Origin: JANMDN01 sp031376285
GTDB taxonomy: Bacteria > Actinomycetota > Thermoleophilia > Miltoncostaeales > Miltoncostaeaceae
Direction of reading: 5' to 3'
Assembly: GCA_031376285.1 (NCBI GenBank)
Contig: JANMDN010000062.1
Span: 1-25,804, forward strand
DNA: 25,804 nt
Within the stretch, counting starts at the first letter, position 1. Every line of letters starts with the position of its first letter. The notes under the pieces are model-generated. The model saw only the letters and a program-made list of their open reading frames with translations. It was not told where the DNA came from and searched no databases. This document shows positions 4,664-12,652 of this stretch, piece after piece. The translations under genes were made by a program, and so were the position numbers.

Positions 4664-7435
4664 ATGACGGCAGGGCATGGAGTACGCAGGAAGCGAACCG
4701 TGCTGATCGGTACCGCCGCGGTGCTTGCGGTGAGCCCGCTCATCGCCGTGAACATGGCGGCACGAGCGGACGCCGTCGTGAGCGCCGGCACGGTAAAGGG
4801 CCTCGTCTTTCGCGATTACAACGCGAACGGAGCCCGCGACGGGGCTGAGCCGGGGCAGGCTGGCATTACGGTCCGGGCTGTGGCCGCATCGGGAGCGGTG
4901 GTCGCGTCGACGACGTCCGGCGCCGACGGGAGCTACGCGCTCGCCGTCGCCAACGGCACGCTTGTGCGCGTCGAGTTCAACGCTCTTCCCGGCTATCTCC
5001 AGTCCGGCCCTCATGGGGCAGGGTCTGCGACCTCCGTGCAGTTCGTGACGAGCCCCGCCGAGGCGATCGACTTCGGCGTTGAAAATCCCGCCGAGTATTG
5101 CCAGGCAAATCCGGGCCTCGTGACCAACTGCTTCGCCGTGGCCGTCGCACCGGCAACGACTCACGCCATCGTGAAGCTGGCCGACGGAAACAACAGCAGG
5201 ACGCCCGGCAGCGCTTCCCCCGGTGCCGCCGATGCGCTCGCAAACGCGGGCCAGGTCGGGTCGACGTGGGGACTTGGCGTCGATCCGGCGACCAAGAGCC
5301 TGTTCGCCGCGGCATACGCGAAGCGCCACACCCTCTTCGGACCGGGCGGCACCGGAGCGGTCTACCGGACCCAGCCCGGGCCAAACGGCACGTTTGGCGG
5401 CGGGGACGACGTGACGGTGCTCTACGCAACCGTCCCGAACGCCGGCACGAATCCTCACCCGGGGGTCAATAGCGGCGTCGCTCCTGTCGGCTTCGATTGG
5501 CTGACCGACGCCGCAGGCTTCCGAGCGGTCGGCAAGGTTGGCCTCGGAGACCTCGACGTCGCCGAGAATGGCTCGGAGCTCTACACCGTCAACCTCAACA
5601 CGGCGTCACTCGTACGCGTCCCCGTCGGGGCAGCGGCGAGTGCAGAGCCCTCCGCCAGCGTGGCTATCCCGTCGCCGGCCGGGTGCGTCGCCCCTCGGCC
5701 ATTCGGCCTTGCCGTCCATGACGGAATCGTCTACGTCGGTGGCGTGTGTTCCGCCGAAGGGGGAGCAGCGTCAGCGCTCTCCGCCTACGTCTACCGCTTT
5801 GATCCGGCGACGGGCGCGTTCAACCCGACGCCATCGCTTGCCTTCCCACTGAACTACGGGCGAGGCTGCGCAGACCGCGAGACCGACGCCCTCGGAAACT
5901 CGACCAGCAACACCCCCGGTGTCTACGGGACGATCTGCCCGGGGCAGCTCGGCGATTGGCAGCCCTGGAACACGGCGGCCAACGAACTGGTGGTGAGTCA
6001 GTCGAGCGTCCACCCAGAGCCGATGCTCACCGACATTGTCTTCGACCGCGGCGCGATGGTCCTCGGCATTCGCGATCGTCACGGCGACCAGATGGGAAGC
6101 GAGAACGGCACGAAGGACCTCAGCGGCGTCCTTGTCGGAGGGGCGTCAGGGGTCTTCGGAATTTCGTCTGGAGACCTCGTGCGGGCCTGCCCGACCGCGA
6201 GCGGCTGGACGATCGAAAACAACGCCGCTTGCGGCGCGACGACGACCGCCGGAGACAGCTCCAAGCAGGGACCCGGCGGGGGCGAGTACTACTTCGGTGA
6301 CTACCATCGCTCGCTTGGTGAACAGGCCACACCCGTCGCAGTGAACGGTGACGGGGGCCACGACGAGACGACGCTTGGCGGTCTGGCGCAGGTGGCCGGA
6401 CGGGCCGACGTCAGCTCCACCGCGATCACCCCGATCCAGGGCGGCGCCGACACATGGAGCGAGGGCGGCGTGACGTGGCTCTCGAACCAGACCGGCGAGC
6501 GCACCGGTGCCTACCGGGTCTACGATCAGAATCCCAGCGTGGTCTTTGGCAAGGCCGCGGGCCTCGGCGACCTCGAAGCGATCTGCGACGCAGCCCCGCT
6601 TGAGATCGGGAACCGGGTCTGGATCGACACGAACCGCAATGGTCTACAGGAGCCCGGTGAGCCGCCCGTCGCCGGCGTGAGCGTGGTTCTCGTCTCACCG
6701 GACGGCTCGACGCGCTCGACGACGACCGACGCGAACGGGAACTACTTCTTCCCCGTGGCGCCGAACACGAAGTACACCGTCCAGATCACCGTCGCTCAGC
6801 CGCCGCTTGCCGGGCTGACGCCGACCGCAATCGGCTCCGGCGGTAGCGTTCTCGTCGACTCAAACGGGCAGGCGAACGCCGCAGGAACGATCGTCTCGAC
6901 AATGGTCACGACCGGTGGGCCGGGAGCCAACGATCACACGCTCGACTTCGGTTTCAGCTCACCCGCGCCGGCCACGCCAACGACTCCACCGGCCGTTTCC
7001 GGTGGTCCGAACCCGGTGCCACCGGCATCGACCAGCTCGGTGCTCCGGATCGACAAGCGGGCTCCGGCAAAGGTGACCGCTGGGCAGACATTCGTCTACA
7101 CCATCACGGTCAGAGTTCCCGCGTCCGCAGCCAACGCGGCACGCGCGGTCTCGCTTCGCGACAAGCTCCCGAGCGGGATCACGGCGGTGCAGCGCCAGGA
7201 GACCGCCATCACTCGCACCGTCAAAAACGGCGCGTTCACGTGGAATCTCGGAACCATCAGGCCCGGCGGGTCAAAGACCGTGACCCTCCGTGTGCGGTCG
7301 ACTCGTGACCTCTGCAAGCCGGTCCGAAACGTGGCGACCGTGCGGGGATCAAACGTCGCCCGGTCGGTCTCGGACGGCGCGACGACTCGGATCCAGTGCT
7401 CGAAGGCGGTCGTCGTCCCGAAGGTGACCGGCTAA
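4664..7435 (+). CDS. Large secreted surface protein with SdrD B-like and DUF11 domains
   Basis: The start is ATG 4664, preceded by GAAAGGAAC at good spacing; a frame-open GTG at 4553 is rejected. The 923-residue protein has a signal peptide (about residues 8-36, RRKRTVLIG then a hydrophobic core ending ARADA). An SdrD B/SpaA-like domain (44-140) follows, with FRDYNANGARDGAEP and GADGSYAL. Residues 140-645 are a long Gly/Asp-rich region that could be a beta-propeller (WGLGVDPATKSLFAAAYAK and similar blades). A second SdrD B-like domain (647-765, VWIDTNRNGLQEPGEPP, TDANGNYFF) leads to a Pro/Thr linker (768-790) and a DUF11 domain (792-905). The DxNxNGxxDxxE loops are typical Ca-binding sites. 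No LPxTG, choline-binding or membrane anchor ends the protein, so retention is unexplained. A strong hairpin terminates the gene. Confidence 0.85.
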   Translation: MTAGHGVRRKRTVLIGTAAVLAVSPLIAVNMAARADAVVSAGTVKGLVFRDYNANGARDGAEPGQAGITVRAVAASGAVVASTTSGADGSYALAVANGTLVRVEFNALPGYLQSGPHGAGSATSVQFVTSPAEAIDFGVENPAEYCQANPGLVTNCFAVAVAPATTHAIVKLADGNNSRTPGSASPGAADALANAGQVGSTWGLGVDPATKSLFAAAYAKRHTLFGPGGTGAVYRTQPGPNGTFGGGDDVTVLYATVPNAGTNPHPGVNSGVAPVGFDWLTDAAGFRAVGKVGLGDLDVAENGSELYTVNLNTASLVRVPVGAAASAEPSASVAIPSPAGCVAPRPFGLAVHDGIVYVGGVCSAEGGAASALSAYVYRFDPATGAFNPTPSLAFPLNYGRGCADRETDALGNSTSNTPGVYGTICPGQLGDWQPWNTAANELVVSQSSVHPEPMLTDIVFDRGAMVLGIRDRHGDQMGSENGTKDLSGVLVGGASGVFGISSGDLVRACPTASGWTIENNAACGATTTAGDSSKQGPGGGEYYFGDYHRSLGEQATPVAVNGDGGHDETTLGGLAQVAGRADVSSTAITPIQGGADTWSEGGVTWLSNQTGERTGAYRVYDQNPSVVFGKAAGLGDLEAICDAAPLEIGNRVWIDTNRNGLQEPGEPPVAGVSVVLVSPDGSTRSTTTDANGNYFFPVAPNTKYTVQITVAQPPLAGLTPTAIGSGGSVLVDSNGQANAAGTIVSTMVTTGGPGANDHTLDFGFSSPAPATPTTPPAVSGGPNPVPPASTSSVLRIDKRAPAKVTAGQTFVYTITVRVPASAANAARAVSLRDKLPSGITAVQRQETAITRTVKNGAFTWNLGTIRPGGSKTVTLRVRSTRDLCKPVRNVATVRGSNVARSVSDGATTRIQCSKAVVVPKVTG

Positions 7436-7448
7436 CAACAGGCAACTG

Positions 7449-7485
7449 CCTGGCGGTTCGGGTCCATACGGCCCGAACCGCCAGG
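7449..7485. terminator. Bidirectional 14-bp hairpin terminator
   Basis: CCTGGCGGTTCGGG (7449-7462) pairs perfectly with CCCGAACCGCCAGG (7472-7485) around a 9-nt loop. It lies between convergent stop codons, ending 1 nt from the DUF1015 stop, and probably serves both genes. Confidence 0.88.
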
Positions 7486-8691
7486 TCAGTCCAGTGCGTT
7501 GAAGGCGACCCCGGTCAGGAGCTTCGGAAAGAAGTACGTCGACTTCTGCGGCATGGTCTCGCCGGCGTCGGCTACCTCCGCGACCTGACGCTTGGAGGTC
7601 GGGCGCATCAGAAGCGTCGCAGCGGCCGAGCCGTCCGCGACGAGCGCCGCCGCCTCGGACGGGTCCTTGACGTAGGTGAGCAGGCCGTCGTGGCTCAGCG
7701 TCGCCTGGTCTTTTCCGAATGCGTGGATCAGGATCTCGCGCTCGAGCACCGAGGTATCCAGCCTGGCCGAGGGTGACGCGTCGACCTCAACGGATCTGGT
7801 GAGGAGGCGGAAGCCGTCCGGGCGCACAAGCCCGAACGCGCTCTCGCTGTCCGGGGCAGCGCCGAGCGCAGCCTGCAAGTCGCGAAGGCTTGCGACCTTC
7901 GCATGGTCAAAACCATCCGCCGCGCCCTCGGGCCACTCTGAAAGAACCCGGTGCGTCGGAAGGACGAGGAGGCCAGGGTCATCGAGGGCGGTGAGACCCA
8001 TCATGACGAAATCCTGCGGGCCGCCGGGGCCGCGCTCCCGCTGGTAGTTCACCGCAGTTTCGTAGCGGTGATGGCCGTCGGCGATCAGTATCCAGCGATC
8101 GGCCATGGCCTCGGCGACGGCCTCGAGCACCGCTGGGTCGCTGATCACCCACACGCGATGAAGGGTTCCGTCCGGGTCGGTCATCTCCCCGACGGGCGGC
8201 CCGATGGGGTTGGCCGCGGCCCACACCACAGCGTCGGGGTCCGTGTAGAGACCGTAGACGGGGGAAATGTTCATCCGTGTTGCGCGAATCAGTCGGAGGC
8301 GATCTTCCTTCGGTCCGGCATGCGTGCGCTCATGAGGCCGGACCACGCGCGCCTCGTAGGGCTCGACGCCGACGGTTCCCAGAAGGGTCTTGCGCTCGAC
8401 GACTTGCCCGCCCATCAGGAAGGTCTGGGTCCAGGCGATGAGCACCGGCCCGTCCGTGGCGCGCAGGACACCCCGCTCCAACCATGTCTCGACGAGCGAT
8501 CGAACGTCGTCGTAGGGGAGCTCGGGTAGCTCGAGGCGAACCGCGTTGAACGGGCTCGCGGCGAGGTAGCCGCGACGCTCGTCATCTGAGATGACGTCGT
8601 AGGGCGGTGCGGTGAGGTTTCCAAGGGTGCCGGCGACCGCTTGGTCGTACATCAAGGCCCGGAACGGACGCACTCGGGTGGGGACACTCAC
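7486..8691 (-). CDS. DUF1015 family protein
   Basis: The 401-residue product matches the DUF1015 (COG4198) family throughout, starting with VRPFRALMYD and TAPPYDVISDDER, with the family hallmark ADGHHRYETAVNYQRE near the middle. The biochemical role is not established to my knowledge; the conserved GHHR motif suggests a catalytic or metal/nucleotide site. No signal peptide or membrane segment is visible, so it should be cytoplasmic. The start is GTG at 8691; a TAGGAT hexamer 9 nt upstream and the absence of a Shine-Dalgarno suggest a leaderless or near-leaderless transcript. In this window it is a single-gene unit, convergent with the surface protein and divergent from the toxin-antitoxin pair. 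Confidence 0.9.
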   Translation of the reverse strand: MSVPTRVRPFRALMYDQAVAGTLGNLTAPPYDVISDDERRGYLAASPFNAVRLELPELPYDDVRSLVETWLERGVLRATDGPVLIAWTQTFLMGGQVVERKTLLGTVGVEPYEARVVRPHERTHAGPKEDRLRLIRATRMNISPVYGLYTDPDAVVWAAANPIGPPVGEMTDPDGTLHRVWVISDPAVLEAVAEAMADRWILIADGHHRYETAVNYQRERGPGGPQDFVMMGLTALDDPGLLVLPTHRVLSEWPEGAADGFDHAKVASLRDLQAALGAAPDSESAFGLVRPDGFRLLTRSVEVDASPSARLDTSVLEREILIHAFGKDQATLSHDGLLTYVKDPSEAAALVADGSAAATLLMRPTSKRQVAEVADAGETMPQKSTYFFPKLLTGVAFNALD

Positions 8692-8700
8692 GCGGCGACG

Positions 8701-8706
8701 ATCCTA
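8701..8706 (-). promoter_or_regulatory. -10 element of DUF1015 gene (leaderless type)
   Basis: TAGGAT on the minus strand ends 9 nt before the GTG start, which puts the transcript start within a few nucleotides of the start codon. No clear -35 is seen. Confidence 0.5.
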
Positions 8707-8859
8707 ACAGGACGCCGCGAGACGCTCCGGAAGGGCGTCGGAGCGAGCCGGGGAGTCCGTGATCGTCACAGACCACAAAACCAACCAGGGCAGCTGACCA
8801 GAGTCTGAAATGGCGCAGCCGGTTACCGTCGACCGTGACGAGTCCCCGTAGCGATGATG

Positions 8860-8865
8860 TATGAT
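8860..8865 (+). promoter_or_regulatory. -10 element of vapB-like gene (leaderless type)
   Basis: TATGAT, five of six matches to the consensus, ends 6 nt before ATG 8872. The predicted +1 therefore falls on the start codon. GTGACG at 8835-8840 could be a -35 with a long 19-nt spacer. This supports 8872 rather than the two upstream ATGs (8854, 8857), which overlap the promoter. Confidence 0.6.
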
Positions 8866-8871
8866 GTCGTC

Positions 8872-9132
8872 ATGAATCGCACGCAGGTCTATCTCGGGGC
8901 AGAAGAAGACCGGCTCCTGACCGCTGCTTCAGCCGAGTCGGGGGCATCGCGGGCTGAGCTAATTCGCCGTGCGGTGCGTGCGGTCTACGGGCGGAATGTG
9001 ACGGCTGACCGCCTCGCCGCGCTTCGGGCCTCGGCCGGCGTTTGGGCCGACCGTGACGAGGATGGGGCGGCGTACGTGGAACGGATCCGGGGCGACCTCA
9101 ACACCCGACTTCGCTCTCTTGGAATCGATTGA
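8872..9132 (+). CDS. Ribbon-helix-helix antitoxin (VapB type)
   Basis: The 86-residue product begins MNRTQVYLGAEEDRLL, an RHH/CopG-like N-terminal strand followed by two helices (EEDRLLTAASAESG, SRAELIRRAVRAVYG), which bind operator DNA as a dimer. The C-terminal half (residues 40-86) is charged and probably wraps the toxin. ATG 8872 is chosen because the -10 element sits 6 nt upstream. The stop codon overlaps the start of the PIN-toxin gene by 4 nt, the usual antitoxin-first arrangement that couples translation. The complex probably represses its own promoter, as in known VapBC systems; the operator itself was not identified. Confidence 0.88.
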   Translation: MNRTQVYLGAEEDRLLTAASAESGASRAELIRRAVRAVYGRNVTADRLAALRASAGVWADRDEDGAAYVERIRGDLNTRLRSLGID

Positions 9133-9506
9133 TCGTTCTTGACACCTCGATCGTCGTCGATCACCTCCGCAACCGCGACGCCGCAGTGCACCTCCTGGAA
9201 CAGCTCCTCAACGATGGCGAGCACGTCGCCGCGAGTGAGATCGTCAGGTTCGAGGTGCTCTCAGGGGTTCGCGCCAACGAGCGCGAGGCGGTCGAACAGT
9301 TCTTCAGCCTGGTTGACTGGCTCGCCCTTGACGAGCCGACAATCCGGCTCGCTGCCGACCTCGCGCTCGAGTTCCGTAGGGAGCATTCTGGGATCGACAC
9401 GGCCGACTATCTGATCGCGGCGACAGCGCTCCACACGCATGCACGGCTCCTCACGACGAATGTCCGACACTTCCCGATGTTTCCGAACCTGGCCGCTCCC
9501 TACTGA
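9129..9506 (+). CDS. vapC: PIN-domain ribonuclease toxin (VapC type)
   Basis: The 125-residue product is a full-length PIN domain. The acidic Mg-binding residues are visible: Asp5 in IVLDTSIVVDHL, Glu42 in VRFEVLSG, and Asp90/Asp93 in GIDTADYLIAATA, with TTNVRHF near the end. VapC toxins cleave tRNA or rRNA when freed from antitoxin; the target here is unknown. The start is TTG at 9129, overlapping the antitoxin TGA by 4 nt. The catalytic set is complete, so the toxin looks functional. There is no integrase or repeat nearby, so this is an isolated chromosomal pair. Confidence 0.92.
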   Translation: MIVLDTSIVVDHLRNRDAAVHLLEQLLNDGEHVAASEIVRFEVLSGVRANEREAVEQFFSLVDWLALDEPTIRLAADLALEFRREHSGIDTADYLIAATALHTHARLLTTNVRHFPMFPNLAAPY

Positions 9507-9597
9507 AGTTGATCTGTTCACGAATTGCTCCGACCGACGCATCCCGCTGCCACCCGGCAGTCAGGGGATCCGCGCAGGCACTCGCGAATCAACCGTC

Positions 9598-9603
9598 TAG
9601 GAT
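9598..9603 (+). promoter_or_regulatory. -10 element of helicase-nuclease gene
   Basis: TAGGAT ends 9 nt before ATG 9613. CGAGG abuts the ATG too closely to serve as a normal Shine-Dalgarno, so the transcript is probably leaderless or has only a 1-3-nt leader. Confidence 0.45.
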
Positions 9604-9612
9604 CATTCGAGG

Positions 9613-12552
9613 ATGCTCGCCGATCTGACGCCTGATCAAACGCGCGCCGTCACTCACGATGGGGGGCCGCTGCTTGTTCTCGCCGGTGCCGGGTCCGGCA
9701 AGACCCGCGTGCTCGGTCGTCGCCTGGCCTGGCTCGTCGAGCAGGGCGTGCCGCCCGGGGAGATTGTGGCGCTCGCGTTCAACGCTCGTGCCGCTGACGA
9801 GCTTCGAACACGCGCGGAGCAGCTCATCGGGCGCTCGCACGAAACGCTTCGGGTGATGACGTTCCACGCCTGGGGGCGGGAACTCCTTCGGGTGCATGGC
9901 AGCGAACGCGGCCTCTCGGCGGCCCTCGAGCCCGTCACCGAACAAGACCGTGTGCTCCTCCTGACCGAGCGCCTCGCCGAACTCGACCTGCGCCATCACG
10001 ACCTTCGCCGCGGGTCGCGGCAGGTCATCGCCGAGATGATTTCCCGGATGGATAACTGCCGCGACCACCTCATCGGCGCGGCGACCTACCTCGCGTGGGC
10101 GGAGGCGAGCCTCGGGTCGGCCTCACGACCATCGGAGCGAGTTCGGGCGGAGCGCGAGGTCGAATTTGCCCGCGTGTTTGGGGCCCATGACGCGATGCTG
10201 ACCGAACTCGGCCTCCAGGACTTCGGGGCGATGCTCGCCGACGCGGTCTCGCTCCTTCGCGCCCACCCCGACCGCCTCGCCGCCGTTCGTGAGTCGACCC
10301 GCCATATCCTCGTCGACGAGTTCCAAGACACCAACCACACCCAGTCGCAGCTCCTCTATCTCGCCGCCGACGGAAGCGACAGCCTGGTTGTTGTCGGCGA
10401 CGACGATCAGGGCATCTATCGCTTCCGGGGCGCCTCGACCAAGAACATCCTCGACTTCCGGGCGCGCTTTCCAGACGCCCCCGAGATTCGCCTCGAGCGC
10501 AACTACCGCTCGACGCAGCCGATCCTGGACGCGGCTCACGCGATTGTCGCGCCGATCGCTGATCGCGCCGAGAAGCGTCTGGTGGCCGACACCACCGACC
10601 GGGCTCCGCTGCCGCGTCTTTGGGTTGCCACCGACGGCGCTGCCCAAGCCCGAGCCGTCGCCGACGAGATTGTCCGACTGAACGCCGCCGAGGGCGTTGC
10701 GCTCGAGGAGCAGGCGATCCTCATGCGGGCCGTGCGTACCGAGGGGCAGGCGATCGTCGATGCGCTCGAGGCGCGTGGCATCCCGCACCAGGTCCACGGT
10801 GGCCTGAATCTCTTTGATCGTCGCGAGGTTCGGGCGGCCCTCGGGTGGCTTCGGGCGGCGGTCGATCCGCGTGACGCGCTTGCCCACCTGCGTGTCGCGG
10901 CGAGCGCCATTGAGGACGTCGACTGGCCGCGAGCGACACAGGCCGTCGTCGCCGCTCACCGCGACGGAGAGTCGGTCACGGCCGCGCTCGCGGGTGTCGC
11001 GGGTCAGGCAACGGTCGCACGGATCGAAGCGGTCGGGAGTGAGGGTGCGCTGCGTCCCGCAAGTCAGCTTGTCGGAGCCGTCCTGAACGCGAGCGGCCTC
11101 CGGCGCGAAGCGATCGCGACGGGTGGCGCCGACGGTGCGGCCCGGCTCGACAGTCTCGGGAAGCTGGAGGATCTCGCCGCGGGCCTCCTTCGAACGCGAC
11201 CCGACTTCGACGGGCCAGCGCTTGTGGCCGCCCTCGACGACCTCGCAGAGATCCGGATCGCGGGGCCGGTCGGTTCTGTTGGTCGACGCCTCGGCGTGCA
11301 GGTCATGACGATCCACCAGGCGAAAGGCCTCGAGTTCGACGCGGTCTATGTGATCGGTCTCTCCGACCGCAAGTGGCCCGGACGTGATCGCCCGCGAGCC
11401 GACATCCCCGACCAGCTCCTTCCCGAGGTTCTCCCGAAGGGGGCGGGGGTGCAGGAGGCCGAGGCGCGCCGGCTTGCCTATGTGGCCCTCACCCGGGCTC
11501 GACGCCACCTTGTGCTTGTCGCCGACAACGTCGGGGCCGACCAGCTCGGGCGCACCTCACGCTTCTTCGAAGAGGCGAGCGTCGCGCTCGGCGACCCGGA
11601 GGTCCTCGAGATCGGGGAGTCGCCCGAGCGCGCAGCGACCGAGGCGATCGGCGCCGCCCGAGAGGCATTCGAGGCGGCCTCACAGCGTGCCGCCCAGGCG
11701 GTCGCCACTGACGCCCCGGAGCGAGATGCGCTGCGTGGCGACGCCATCGCGATGGCGCAGCGACTCATCGATGCTCGGGCGCGCGCGTTACGCGGCGATC
11801 CGCCCCCGCCGACTCTGCGCCTTGCTCCCCCGGAGCCCTCGGCCCAGGACCTCTCACCGAGTCGCGTCCTCATCTACCAATCGTGTCCGCTTCAGTATCG
11901 CTTTCGCTTCGTCGACCGCATTCCGCAGCCCCAGCAGGTCGCCGCGGTCATCGGAAATGCGGCACACCGCGCGCTCGAAGGTCATTACCGTCCGGGCGGT
12001 GACGGCGGCGACGGCGAGCGGCTCGTTCGACGCTTCATCGGTGAGCTGCTTCGCGAGGGTGTCTCCGCGGAACCGGAGGCCAAACAGGCGCTCGAACGCG
12101 CTCGCGAATACCTCCCCGGCTATCACAAGCGGGTGACCTCGAGCGGGTCGCGCCCGGTCGCCGTGGAGCGACCCTTCACGCTCGTCGCAGGACCGCACGT
12201 CGTGCACGGACGGATCGACCGTGTCGACGCGCTTTCCGGCGGTGGCTTCCGGCTGATCGACTACAAGACGAGCGCCCCCGCGCAGGATCGAATCCCCGGC
12301 GCTCTCGTGCTCTCCCTCTACGTCGCCGGCGCGCAGTCGGCCTGGGGCGTGCCAACCGAGGGCGCGACGCTCGAATACATCTTCGACGGCGCGAATCGAA
12401 CCTTCGATCCGGACCGAGCCGAGCTTGCGGCCGCAGTCGACGAGGCGCGCCTGGTCGGCGACGGAATCGCGCGAGAGCGCTTCGATCCGTCCCCGGGCTG
12501 GCACTGCAACGCCTGCGCCTACGCACTGATCTGTCCCGCGCAGGATCGCTGA
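9613..12552 (+). CDS. UvrD/Rep-like helicase fused to Fe-S PD-(D/E)XK nuclease
   Basis: The 979-residue protein combines an SF1A helicase with a RecB-type nuclease, the layout of AdnB- and AddB-like recombination enzymes that process DNA breaks. Helicase motifs: Walker A AGAGSGKT (24-31), LVDEFQDT (233-240), VGDDDQGIYRFRGA (261-274), ERNYRS (295-300), TIHQAKGLEFD (567-577) and YVALTRAR (about 623-630). The C-terminal nuclease shows His785 in GNAAHRAL, Asp869 in GRIDRVD, Asp883 and Lys885 in DYKTS. Cys758 plus Cys965, Cys968 and Cys974 (CX2CX5C) are positioned to hold a 4Fe-4S cluster. All catalytic residues are present. AdnAB needs two subunits, yet no partner gene is adjacent: the next gene encodes a YhaM-like protein. 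A single-chain or distantly paired enzyme is therefore possible. Confidence 0.95.
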   Translation: MLADLTPDQTRAVTHDGGPLLVLAGAGSGKTRVLGRRLAWLVEQGVPPGEIVALAFNARAADELRTRAEQLIGRSHETLRVMTFHAWGRELLRVHGSERGLSAALEPVTEQDRVLLLTERLAELDLRHHDLRRGSRQVIAEMISRMDNCRDHLIGAATYLAWAEASLGSASRPSERVRAEREVEFARVFGAHDAMLTELGLQDFGAMLADAVSLLRAHPDRLAAVRESTRHILVDEFQDTNHTQSQLLYLAADGSDSLVVVGDDDQGIYRFRGASTKNILDFRARFPDAPEIRLERNYRSTQPILDAAHAIVAPIADRAEKRLVADTTDRAPLPRLWVATDGAAQARAVADEIVRLNAAEGVALEEQAILMRAVRTEGQAIVDALEARGIPHQVHGGLNLFDRREVRAALGWLRAAVDPRDALAHLRVAASAIEDVDWPRATQAVVAAHRDGESVTAALAGVAGQATVARIEAVGSEGALRPASQLVGAVLNASGLRREAIATGGADGAARLDSLGKLEDLAAGLLRTRPDFDGPALVAALDDLAEIRIAGPVGSVGRRLGVQVMTIHQAKGLEFDAVYVIGLSDRKWPGRDRPRADIPDQLLPEVLPKGAGVQEAEARRLAYVALTRARRHLVLVADNVGADQLGRTSRFFEEASVALGDPEVLEIGESPERAATEAIGAAREAFEAASQRAAQAVATDAPERDALRGDAIAMAQRLIDARARALRGDPPPPTLRLAPPEPSAQDLSPSRVLIYQSCPLQYRFRFVDRIPQPQQVAAVIGNAAHRALEGHYRPGGDGGDGERLVRRFIGELLREGVSAEPEAKQALERAREYLPGYHKRVTSSGSRPVAVERPFTLVAGPHVVHGRIDRVDALSGGGFRLIDYKTSAPAQDRIPGALVLSLYVAGAQSAWGVPTEGATLEYIFDGANRTFDPDRAELAAAVDEARLVGDGIARERFDPSPGWHCNACAYALICPAQDR

Positions 12553-12574
12553 GGTTGGCTCCTACGGGCCGGCG

Positions 12575-12580
12575 TATCAT
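12575..12580 (+). promoter_or_regulatory. -10 element before the leader ORF
   Basis: TATCAT ends exactly 6 nt before GTG 12587, the ideal spacing for a leaderless start. It lies 23 nt past the helicase-nuclease stop codon, so the YhaM-like gene probably has its own promoter. Confidence 0.5.
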
Positions 12581-12586
12581 CGCGGG

Positions 12587-12652
12587 GTGACCGACGCCCC
12601 GCGCCTGATGCCCGATCCGTCTCGTTCCCGGCATGTGAGGCGGGCGGGATGA
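12587..12652 (+). CDS. Candidate leaderless 21-residue leader peptide coupled to the YhaM-like gene
   Basis: GTG 12587 opens a 21-codon frame (begins MTDAPRLMPD, ends HVRRAG) whose TGA (12650-12652) overlaps the ATG of the next gene in ATGA. The TATCAT hexamer 6 nt upstream would make a leaderless mRNA beginning at this GTG. The downstream ATG has only a GGCGGGCGGG stretch as a ribosome-binding site, so it may depend on ribosomes terminating the leader ORF. The peptide is basic and Pro/Arg-rich, without an attenuator-like codon run. It could be a simple translational-coupling device or fortuitous. Confidence 0.4.
   Translation: MTDAPRLMPDPSRSRHVRRAG

Noticed and set aside
8854..9506. Genomic island around the toxin-antitoxin pair
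   Set aside because: No integrase, transposase, attachment repeats or obvious compositional shift beside the pair; the flanking genes look chromosomal.
10123..11508. 461-codon open frame antisense to the helicase-nuclease gene
   Set aside because: The sense frame carries all helicase motifs; the antisense product is Arg/Asp-rich with no recognisable domain, a usual by-product of high-GC codon use.
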